Shown piece by piece: positions 1 to 5,303 of a stretch of DNA of 6,099 nucleotides. The notes under the pieces were generated by a model. The model was given only the letters and a program-made list of their open reading frames with translations, was not told the origin of the DNA and searched no databases. Every line of letters starts with the position of its first letter. Position 1 is the stretch's first letter. The DNA is from Acidimicrobiia bacterium (GTDB taxonomy: Bacteria > Actinomycetota > Acidimicrobiia > Spongiisociales > UBA5794): positions 1 through 6,099 of the forward strand of contig JABDIW010000274.1 of assembly GCA_013003515.1 (NCBI GenBank), read 5' to 3'. The translations under genes and the position numbers were made by a program.

Positions 1-1079
1 TCGGCTCCGGCAAGTCGTCCGCCGTCAAGACACTGCTGTATCGGTCGATCGGCCTGCTCGGCTCACCCGGTGGTCGACCTCGCTGGTGCGCCATCCTTGA
101 CCCGAAAGGCGAATACGGTCCGCTGGCAGATGCCCTCGGCCTGACCCGTGTGCGCCTGTCGCCCGGAGGACCGACACGGCTCAACCCGCTCGACGCCGGG
201 CCCCACATCGCCGACCAAGACGAGCTGCGGACACGGCGCACCCAGATGGTGGCTGCCCTGGCCGCATCGGTGTTGCACCGGGAGTTGTCGCCGCTCGAGG
301 AGGCGGCGCTGGGGTGGGTGATGGAGACGATCTCGGCAGCCAATGACGCTGCGCCCACGTTGGCTGATGTCGTCGACCTGCTGGTCACTCCGACCTCGGG
401 AATGTGCGAGCGAGCCCAAGTCGACACGCCACGGCATCTCGCACGTGATGTCATGGACCTGCGCTACGGAATCGGCAAACTCCTCGACGGACAACTGCGA
501 GGCATGTTCGACGGACCCTCAACTGTGCAGCTCGACTGGTCGGGCAGGGGAGTGGTCATCGACCTCTCCGCCGTGCACCAAGACACCGCAGCGCTTACCG
601 CCGTGATGATCGCCGCCACCGGCTGGCTCCAATCGCTGCTCGCCGCTCCCGAATCGGCGGACGTGCCTCGACGTGTCCAGGTGCTCGAAGAGATCTGGGC
701 GCTGCTCGGCAGCGAGCGAGTGGCGAAGTACTACCAGTCGTGCCAGAAACTGGCCCGTTCCTACGGCGTGGCCAACATCTCGGTCGCTCACCGGATCGCC
801 GACCTGCGTGCCCAATCGGATGACGGAACTTCGGCAGCCAAGGTTTCGATGGGCATCCTCGCCGACACACAGACCCAGATTCTGTTCCGCCAGTCGTCCG
901 ATCAGATCCCCGAAGCCAAGCAGATGCTGGGGCTCACGAGCCACGAAGCACAGCTGCTCCCCAAGCTCGCCCGGGGCCGGTCGCTGTGGCGAGTGGGTGA
1001 CCACGTCGCCGTCGTCCAACACCGCATTGGCTCCGCTGAGTGGTCCATCTGCGACACCGACCAGAGGTTGAACCTATGA
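1..1079 (+). CDS. VirB4/TraC-type conjugative transfer ATPase, C-terminal part (5' end outside window)
   Basis: Cytoplasmic P-loop ATPase that would energise assembly and substrate transfer of the mating-channel type IV secretion system. The reading frame is open from base 3 to the TGA at 1077-1079, giving 358 visible residues; the true start lies upstream. Seen: the window opens inside Walker A (GSGKSS, visible residues 1-6), followed by ILDPKGEY (31-38), a motif typical of VirB4-like proteins. The Walker B region is VQVLEEIWALL, with Glu-Glu at visible residues 229-230 where relatives usually have Asp-Glu. Then come a motif-III-like ISVAHRIADL and the closing block (DTQTQILFRQ, then AEWSICDTD) that I recall from actinobacterial conjugative ATPases. 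It overlaps the next gene by 4 bases, so the two are probably co-translated. The family call is from memory of motif patterns; only the C-terminal ATPase domain can be judged. Confidence 0.88.
   Translation, partial: GSGKSSAVKTLLYRSIGLLGSPGGRPRWCAILDPKGEYGPLADALGLTRVRLSPGGPTRLNPLDAGPHIADQDELRTRRTQMVAALAASVLHRELSPLEEAALGWVMETISAANDAAPTLADVVDLLVTPTSGMCERAQVDTPRHLARDVMDLRYGIGKLLDGQLRGMFDGPSTVQLDWSGRGVVIDLSAVHQDTAALTAVMIAATGWLQSLLAAPESADVPRRVQVLEEIWALLGSERVAKYYQSCQKLARSYGVANISVAHRIADLRAQSDDGTSAAKVSMGILADTQTQILFRQSSDQIPEAKQMLGLTSHEAQLLPKLARGRSLWRVGDHVAVVQHRIGSAEWSICDTDQRLNL
1063..1067 (+). promoter_or_regulatory. Ribosome binding site (AGAGG) for the 107-aa gene
   Basis: AGAGG lies inside the end of the VirB4-like gene, 8 bases before the ATG at 1076. 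It decides the start: the frame is open further upstream (a GTG exists at 1040), but ATG 1076 has both this site and the ATGA overlap with the preceding stop. Confidence 0.6.
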
Positions 1080-1399
1080 ACGACATGCCTGAACGCCTGC
1101 CATCACGCCCACTCAGGAACTGGTTCCTCGCCTGGCACATCCACACCGGTGACCCCGCCGGCGTCATCGCCAAGGGCTTCGATCTCGACCCGATGCTCGT
1201 CGCCGACCTCTTGGGCGGTCAGGTGCCCCTGATGATCCGGGCCGACGAGGCGGTCGAGGTTTGCCTAAAAGTCCGGATGGCGCCGTCCGCCATCTGGCCG
1301 AGAGTTGAACGAGCGGCGTCGAAGCAACAGCGCGAGTGCGATCCGCTGGCCGCTGATGTCCCGACGTCGCTGACCCGGGCTCTCGTCGAGTTCCGCTGA
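1076..1399 (+). CDS. Small HTH-like protein (107 aa) coupled to the VirB4-like ATPase
   Basis: Function unknown; a DNA-binding or regulatory role is inferred. The protein is 107 residues with no signal peptide and no membrane segment. Residues about 26-48 (DPAGVIAKGFDLDPMLVADLLGG) follow a Cro/C1-type helix-turn-helix rhythm: a first helix with IA, a turn at GFDLD, and a second helix VADLLGG. A following segment, ADEAVEVCLKVRMAPSAIWP (56-75), resembles the third to fifth helices of such domains. The C-terminal third is polar and charged. The start at 1076 overlaps the upstream TGA as ATGA and has an AGAGG site at suitable distance, so it belongs to the operon of the transfer ATPase. I recall similar small proteins directly after VirB4-like genes in actinobacterial mobile elements, but the name is not fixed. 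A coding-looking stretch continues in another frame right after its stop (see 1396-1464). Confidence 0.75.
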   Translation: MNDMPERLPSRPLRNWFLAWHIHTGDPAGVIAKGFDLDPMLVADLLGGQVPLMIRADEAVEVCLKVRMAPSAIWPRVERAASKQQRECDPLAADVPTSLTRALVEFR

Positions 1400-1464
1400 T
1401 CGATCGAGAACAACAGGCTCTCGAGCGCTTCATCGAAGCCGATCAGCGGCGGATGACGAGATAG
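1396..1464 (+). other. Coding-looking 22-codon stretch in the -1 frame after the 107-aa gene
   Basis: Starting at the CTG that overlaps the TGA of the preceding gene (CTGA, 1396-1399), frame 1 reads an amphipathic, charged helix-like peptide including REQQALERFIEAD and ends at TAG 1462-1464. The frame is open only from 1357 and contains no ATG, GTG or TTG before the final ATG at 1453, so it has no ordinary start. It could be the tail of the upstream protein reached by a -1 frameshift (natural, mutational, or a sequence error), a remnant of a small gene damaged when the HEPN gene arrived, or chance. Confidence 0.3.
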
Positions 1465-1467
1465 CGT
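1462..1467 (+). promoter_or_regulatory. Candidate -10 element (TAGCGT) for leaderless transcription of the HEPN gene
   Basis: TAGCGT matches the actinobacterial TANNNT -10 pattern and sits exactly 6 bases before the GTG at 1474, so transcription would start at about the first base of the start codon. No Shine-Dalgarno sequence is visible before this GTG, which fits a leaderless message. No convincing -35 is seen. A TANNNT match is short, so confidence is modest. Confidence 0.4.
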
Positions 1468-1473
1468 TGCGGC

Positions 1474-2064
1474 GTGCCGAAGAAGTTGAGCATCAAGAAG
1501 GCGACAACCGACTTCGACGCCGAGTTGGCGGCGATCTCAGTGTTTACGTCGTCGATGGGATCCAAGGGGTCAGCAGCCGACGAGGCCCGAGTCCACGACT
1601 ACGCGATCATCGCTGCCTACCGAAGCTTCGAGTCACTGATGCTTGAGTGTCTCGTAGGCGCTCTCAATCGTGATCCGGCGCACTTCCGAACTCGAACCGG
1701 CGTATTGGTGCCGAAACACATGAATCGGAGTACCTGCCAGTTCCTAATCACGGGGGATGGCTACTTCGACTTCAAGGGCCGGGACGGCCTGATCAAGGAG
1801 ATCAAGCGAGTCGTTCCAGACACCCACTTCCTTCACACCACGGTCAAGGACGCCAAGTATCGGACCAGCCTTGAGCGACTTTGCGCGCTACGGAATTTCG
1901 CGGCGCATGGCAGCGCACAGAGCAAGCGCGCCGCGCTCGACGCAACCGGCATGACCAAGATGAGCTCGGCTGCTGCGTACCTGCGGGTTGGCTCTCGTTG
2001 CGACAGCGTGGTCAGCCGGTTTGCTGATCTCTCGTCCGAGATTCGTACAGCCGCGCCATTCTGA
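1474..2064 (+). CDS. HEPN-domain protein with RNxxxH ribonuclease motif (probable RNase toxin/defence gene)
   Basis: Predicted alpha-helical HEPN-superfamily protein of 196 residues; many HEPN proteins act as metal-independent RNases in toxin-antitoxin, CRISPR and abortive-infection systems. Seen: LCALRNFAAHGSA at about 136-148 contains R140-N141-(x3)-H145, the classic Rx4H active-site motif with Asn after Arg. An upstream helix, AYRSFESLMLECLVGALN (48-65), with a conserved-looking FE, resembles the first helix of the RiboL-PSP/MAE_28990-like HEPN groups. No signal peptide or membrane segment. The start is GTG at 1474, without a ribosome site but with a leaderless-type -10. No nucleotidyltransferase (MNT) or other antitoxin gene lies beside it; the nearest gene, 18 bases away, is convergent. 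Codon use includes more A/T-ending codons (CTA, GTA, AAA, ACT, AGT) than the flanking transfer genes, consistent with separate acquisition. The HEPN call is fairly secure; subfamily and target are not. Confidence 0.78.
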   Translation: MPKKLSIKKATTDFDAELAAISVFTSSMGSKGSAADEARVHDYAIIAAYRSFESLMLECLVGALNRDPAHFRTRTGVLVPKHMNRSTCQFLITGDGYFDFKGRDGLIKEIKRVVPDTHFLHTTVKDAKYRTSLERLCALRNFAAHGSAQSKRAALDATGMTKMSSAAAYLRVGSRCDSVVSRFADLSSEIRTAAPF

Positions 2065-2082
2065 TGCCGGTCGCCGTCGGCC

Positions 2083-2346
2083 TCACTGCTTGACAGCTCG
2101 ACTGGTAGATAGCCCGGCCCGCTGCAACTGCGCGCAATAGACCGTCACGATCGTCCGGCCGTGGCGGTATTCGTCAGGCCCCCATTGGTCGATGGGGAGG
2201 CGGGCGAGCCAGTGGCCGTAGGCGACGTGGTCTGAGCGGAAGCCGAGCCCGTCTCGCTTGATGGCGCCGTCGCAGACGGAGGCGAGGTAGCGGACGGCTT
2301 CGGGGATGGTCGTGTGACCTGATTGGCGGCTGCGTCTTTGGTACAT
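2083..2346 (-). CDS. Small 87-aa hypothetical protein, CDGA/DGxGF-type module
   Basis: Function unknown. It is an 87-residue soluble protein on the reverse strand. The start is ATG at 2346, chosen because a strong GGAGGT site lies 7 bases upstream; the same frame is open back to about 2517, but that part is proline-rich and repeat-derived. Residues 21-42 contain LASVCDGA, then RDGLGFRSDHVAYGHWLA, followed by a helix with Y-x-x-Q-L-x-x-A-G-L (about 70-79). From memory this CDGA...DG.GF...D...G..LA...Y..QL pattern occurs as a small module in helicases, primases and antirestriction-type proteins of phages and mobile elements; here it stands alone. It is convergent with the HEPN gene and divergent from the sigma-like gene, sharing the repeat-rich intergenic region with the latter. 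Very basic N-terminus (YQRRSRQ). Confidence 0.7.
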   Translation of the reverse strand: MYQRRSRQSGHTTIPEAVRYLASVCDGAIKRDGLGFRSDHVAYGHWLARLPIDQWGPDEYRHGRTIVTVYCAQLQRAGLSTSRAVKQ

Positions 2347-2353
2347 CGGTGGG

Positions 2354-2359
2354 ACCTCC
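2354..2359 (-). promoter_or_regulatory. Ribosome binding site (GGAGGT) for the 87-aa gene
   Basis: Read on the reverse strand, GGAGGT lies 7 bases before the ATG at 2346. It is a near-perfect Shine-Dalgarno sequence and supports the short form of this protein over upstream in-frame starts. Confidence 0.75.
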
Positions 2360-2365
2360 ATTCGG

Positions 2366-2377
2366 TTATCGCGAATA
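2366..2377. promoter_or_regulatory. Imperfect palindrome around TCGCGA, possible operator or promoter element
   Basis: TATCGCGAATA, with a perfect TCGCGA core at 2369-2374, lies just upstream of the ribosome site of the reverse-strand 87-aa gene. It is the most A/T-rich spot in the intergenic region, so it is where a promoter or repressor site for that gene could lie. No clear -35/-10 pair was found. Confidence 0.25.
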
Positions 2378-2383
2378 GTGACA

Positions 2384-2493
2384 GGGAGGTGGGACAGGCC
2401 GACCGGGAGGTGGCTTTCGCCGGGAAACGAGGGATTTCCGCGATCGGGAGGTGAATCGGGACGTGAATTGGGAGCTGGGCGCGGAGGTGGCGC
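2384..2493 (+). repeat. Six GGGAGGTG-like elements, four in a 12-bp tandem array (iteron- or operator-like)
   Basis: Perfect GGGAGGTG occurs at 2384-2391, 2405-2412 and 2446-2453. From 2446 the motif recurs every 12 bases: GGGAGGTG (2446), GGGACGTG (2458), GGGAGCTG (2470) and CGGAGGTG (2482), so 2446-2493 is a four-unit tandem array with approximate unit GGGAGGTGAATC. The two outer copies are spaced 21 bases apart and the next is 41 bases on. All copies point the same way, in the gap between two divergent genes. Known roles of such arrays include replication iterons, operators bound by a regulator on repeated faces of the helix, and relaxase or accessory-protein sites; the sequence does not decide. 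The unit resembles a Shine-Dalgarno sequence, but the copy nearest the next start (2483-2489) is 19 bases from it, too far for normal use. Confidence 0.7.
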
Positions 2494-2504
2494 TTCGAGC
2501 GTTC

Positions 2505-2514
2505 GTTCATGAAC
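2505..2514. promoter_or_regulatory. Perfect 10-bp palindrome GTTCATGAAC across the start codon of the sigma-like gene
   Basis: GTTCATGAAC is its own reverse complement and is centred on the ATG at 2509. It could be a repressor site for autoregulation, but a 10-bp palindrome around an ATG can also arise by chance. Confidence 0.3.
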
Positions 2515-3255
2515 CAATCACAACGAATTCTCGATGTCCTCGACCATGAATGGGATCAGCTCTCGGGCGGTCCCTCGACCCGTCGCCACCTGCGGCGCTG
2601 GCAAGACCAGCAACCCGCGCTGCGAGGCGCTCGGAGCCTTCCTGAGCTCCGCTCGCTGATCGAGGCGTCGCCTCTCGAAGAGTCGTCAGAGCTGGTGTGG
2701 GCTCTGCTGGCAATAGCCGCTGAGGAGGATCTCGCCGACCGGCTGCTCCTTCAGATCATCGTCCCTGGTCTCGCCGGAGAGGCCCGCTGGCTCATGAGTT
2801 GGGCACGGCGAGTCGAACCGGACCTGATCGGCAACGGAGACATCGACCAGATGCTCGTCCTGGCCGGGATCGAAGGCATCCGTCATGCCCACGGTCACCG
2901 CCGCTCGTATCCCATCTGCTCGATCCTGCGGCGAACGCACCGGCTCCTGACCAAGGAGACGCGAGCGATCGAGACGTGGCACGCCAAGACGGTGCTCGAC
3001 GAGATCGAAGTATCTCCTTCTGCCGTTCCCGAGCCGACCGCTCGACCGGGCCAGATGCTGCTCGATCTTCTGTCCGAAGCGACCGAACGCGGGACCGTCA
3101 GCCGCAGCGATGCCGACCTGCTCTGGATGATCGATGTTGCCGGGTTCTCGAGTGCCGAACTCGCACCCTCGCTTGGCATCGCTCCGCGTTCGGTCGCCCA
3201 ACGCCGGCTCCGAGCCGAAGGCCGCCTTTCCAAGATGGTTGGAGAAGCAGCATGA
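2509..3255 (+). CDS. Sigma-70-region-4-like / HTH protein (248 aa) upstream of the coupling protein
   Basis: Likely DNA-binding, possibly a degenerate sigma-like regulator of the transfer operon; this role is inferred. The 248-residue protein has a helical middle with LADRLLLQIIVPGLAGEARWL (about 75-95), resembling the region-2-like segment of sigma-like proteins I recall from actinobacterial mobile elements. Its C-terminal block has SRSDADLLWMIDVAGFSSAE (198-217) followed by LAPSLGIAPRSVAQRRLRAE (218-237), the layout of a sigma region 4 helix-turn-helix with recognition helix near 225-237. No membrane segment. The start is ATG 2509; no ribosome site lies at usual distance, so translation may be leaderless. 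The stop TGA overlaps the next ATG (ATGA, 3252-3255), so it is co-translated with the VirD4-like gene. Unlike a true sigma factor, it lacks a recognisable -10-melting region. Confidence 0.75.
   Translation: MNQSQRILDVLDHEWDQLSGGPSTRRHLRRWQDQQPALRGARSLPELRSLIEASPLEESSELVWALLAIAAEEDLADRLLLQIIVPGLAGEARWLMSWARRVEPDLIGNGDIDQMLVLAGIEGIRHAHGHRRSYPICSILRRTHRLLTKETRAIETWHAKTVLDEIEVSPSAVPEPTARPGQMLLDLLSEATERGTVSRSDADLLWMIDVAGFSSAELAPSLGIAPRSVAQRRLRAEGRLSKMVGEAA
3241..3247 (+). promoter_or_regulatory. Ribosome binding site (GGAGAAG) for the coupling protein
   Basis: GGAG at 3241-3244 lies 7 bases before the ATG at 3252, inside the end of the preceding gene. With the ATGA overlap it fixes the start at 3252, although the same frame is open back to 2799; the upstream part is an Arg/Asp/Pro-rich shadow of the sigma-like gene. 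Confidence 0.65.
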
Positions 3256-5303
3256 GCGAACGGGCACCGTCGAAGCCGCCCGGTGGTGACGAACTCATGA
3301 TCGCCGTCGTGGTCCTCATCGGTGGTCTTTCCTTCGGCACCTGGGCTGGCGCCCAGATCGCAACCGTGCTGACGAGCGGGAGATGGCTGCCTGTCGGCAT
3401 CGGTGACGGGCTTTCGGCGATGCTCCGGCTCCCGGCCAACGCGGGTGATCCCGCACTCGCTTGGCCGGCATCGGTCCGGAGCATGCTTCCCGGTCCCGTC
3501 GCCTATTGGGTCTGCACCAGCGTTGTGCTCGTCGCACTGGTGTCGGCAATCGCATGGGTGTGGGTCCGACTCAGCGCCCTTCGTGTTGGAACGCATCGAC
3601 GCGAACGGCTCGGCGTCCGGGTGGGGGCTCGTCTGGCCTCCCGGTCCGACATGACACCGCTCTTCGTCGACGGCGTGTCGCCGGGCCGGTTCATCTTCGG
3701 GAGATTCGACGGCCGGCTCATCGCGACCGAGCACCCAGCCGCACCGTCTCGGCCATCCAACCGTAAGCGTCGGTCGACCAGGGGGCGACGCAGCGCCATT
3801 GCGGTGATCGGGCCGAGCCAGTCGGGCAAGACCGCAACCGTGGTCGCCGGAATCCTCGACTGGGACGGCCCAGCGATCCTCTCGTCGGTGAAGAACGACC
3901 TCTTTGACGAGACCGTCGCCCGCCGTCTCCAACTTGGCAAGGTCTACGTATTCGATCCGATGCGGACAATCCCCGACCTGCCGTCCGGCGTGACACGGGT
4001 CAGGTGGTCGCCTCTCCATGCGGCTCGCACCGTGCCGGGCGCAATCGAGGTGTCTCTCGCATTGCTGGACGCCGCACCGACCGACGGTGTGACGAACGCC
4101 AACTACTGGTCGAGCAAGGGTCAGGCGTTGCTGTGGCCGATCCTGTTCGCAGCTGCACATGACCCGAACGCAACGATGGCGAATGTCGTCCGATGGCTTG
4201 CCTCCCAAGATGGGAACACCGACGGTGAGGCGAGCCAGCCCGGAGCGGCCGCCCCGGTGCCTGAGCAGTTCAGTGAGGTCCGTGGAATTCTCGGCCAGCT
4301 CGGACAGAGCACCGATCGACAGGTTGCGATCCAGGCGCGGCACGCGCTCGAGCAGTTCGACGGGTTCTTCCGGCTCGATCAACGAACCCGCAGCGACATC
4401 TACTCGACGTCCCAGACGCTGGTGCAGCCGTGGGAAGACCCGAATATCTCGTTCGCATCGTCGGGAGCGGCCGGACCGGTTGCCGACCTCAGGCTCGTGC
4501 TCTCGGGTCGGAACACGCTGTACGTGTCGACGCCGCTGAAGGACGCCTCCCGCTACGCCGTCGTGTTTGGCGGGCTGCTCGGCTCGCTGCTTCGAGATCA
4601 GGCATACGACGTCGCCAACCGCTACCGCAAGCCGCTGCCCGGTCTGCTGTGCGTCATCGACGAGGCAGGCAACACCCCGCTGCGCTGGCTTCCTGAGGTG
4701 GCCTCGACATGTTCGGGCATCGGGGTGCAGCTCGTGACGGCGTGGCAGTCGAAGGCGCAGATCGACGCCACGTATCAAGCGCAGTCGGGACCGATGCTCA
4801 CGAACCACGCGACCAAGGTCTTCTTCGCTGGAGCATCTGACGTCGAGACGCTGCGGTACGTGACGTTCCTTGGAGGGGAGGAGGAGGTGCAGCAACGGAC
4901 GGCCAACGCCGATGCGCACTTGGGCGGCTACCGGAGGGGAGTCGGCGACTCAACGATCCACCGGCCGCTTCTTCCGGCTGAGGTGCTCCGCCAAGCCGAG
5001 CCCGGCAATGCGATCCTGTTCCACCAGACGCTCCCGCCTGCGCACATCGAGGGCCGATTCGTGGGAACCGACGACCGCCTGGCGGCGCTGTCGGCCGGAC
5101 GGGCGCCGGCGCCGGCGGCCCACGTGCCCGATCTCGCAATGCAGCGAGCGCTGGCGTTCGACTCGACCCCGCCCCTAGAAGTCCTTGAGCACCTGGAGCT
5201 CGAGCACGCTCGCCTCGGGCGTATGTCGGCGCCTGCGCCCAAGTCGTCTGGGCAGGTGCTTCGGTTGGGAGAGCGTCGGCCCTCGTCAGGCATTGATCGC
5301 TAG
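3252..5303 (+). CDS. VirD4/TraD-type type IV coupling protein (683 aa)
   Basis: Membrane-anchored ATPase that would deliver the relaxase-DNA complex to the mating channel. Seen: two N-terminal hydrophobic segments at about 15-41 and 84-107 flank a short outside loop, as in VirD4-family proteins. A basic linker (RKRRSTRGRR, 171-180) follows, then Walker A GPSQSGKT (187-194, K193) and Walker B LLCVIDEAGN (465-474, D470/E471). The motif TAWQSKAQI (496-504) carries the conserved Gln (Q499). KVFFAGASD with the following segment (about 522-580) matches the TraG/TraD C-terminal region. Residues 600-683 form an Ala/Pro-rich tail, probably flexible. The length is normal for the family. The gene is translationally coupled to the sigma-like gene; its TAG shares CTAG with the stop of the convergent relaxase gene, leaving no room for an ordinary terminator between them. 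The family call is secure; an exact gene name is not assigned because naming differs between elements. Confidence 0.92.
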   Translation: MSERAPSKPPGGDELMIAVVVLIGGLSFGTWAGAQIATVLTSGRWLPVGIGDGLSAMLRLPANAGDPALAWPASVRSMLPGPVAYWVCTSVVLVALVSAIAWVWVRLSALRVGTHRRERLGVRVGARLASRSDMTPLFVDGVSPGRFIFGRFDGRLIATEHPAAPSRPSNRKRRSTRGRRSAIAVIGPSQSGKTATVVAGILDWDGPAILSSVKNDLFDETVARRLQLGKVYVFDPMRTIPDLPSGVTRVRWSPLHAARTVPGAIEVSLALLDAAPTDGVTNANYWSSKGQALLWPILFAAAHDPNATMANVVRWLASQDGNTDGEASQPGAAAPVPEQFSEVRGILGQLGQSTDRQVAIQARHALEQFDGFFRLDQRTRSDIYSTSQTLVQPWEDPNISFASSGAAGPVADLRLVLSGRNTLYVSTPLKDASRYAVVFGGLLGSLLRDQAYDVANRYRKPLPGLLCVIDEAGNTPLRWLPEVASTCSGIGVQLVTAWQSKAQIDATYQAQSGPMLTNHATKVFFAGASDVETLRYVTFLGGEEEVQQRTANADAHLGGYRRGVGDSTIHRPLLPAEVLRQAEPGNAILFHQTLPPAHIEGRFVGTDDRLAALSAGRAPAPAAHVPDLAMQRALAFDSTPPLEVLEHLELEHARLGRMSAPAPKSSGQVLRLGERRPSSGIDR

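Noticed and set aside
2066..2081. Short hairpin GCCG...CGGC between the HEPN gene and the 87-aa gene as a terminator
   Set aside because: The stem has only four firm pairs plus two wobbles and no T-run on either side. It could still slow polymerase, but it is too weak to call.
2421..2442. Inverted repeat CGGGAAA...TTTCCG between the GGGAGGTG copies
   Set aside because: The arms match only imperfectly and the spacing is irregular; not distinguishable from chance.
2799..3251. N-terminal extension of the coupling protein in the same open frame
   Set aside because: The translation is Arg/Asp/Pro-rich shadow sequence of the sigma-like gene. ATG 3252 has a ribosome site and an ATGA overlap, and is followed directly by the expected membrane segments.
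2895..4919. Long reverse-strand open frame opposite the coupling protein (674 codons)
   Set aside because: Its translation is Arg/His/Asp-rich without domain signals and lies opposite a well-supported gene; this is a usual artefact of GC-rich codon use.
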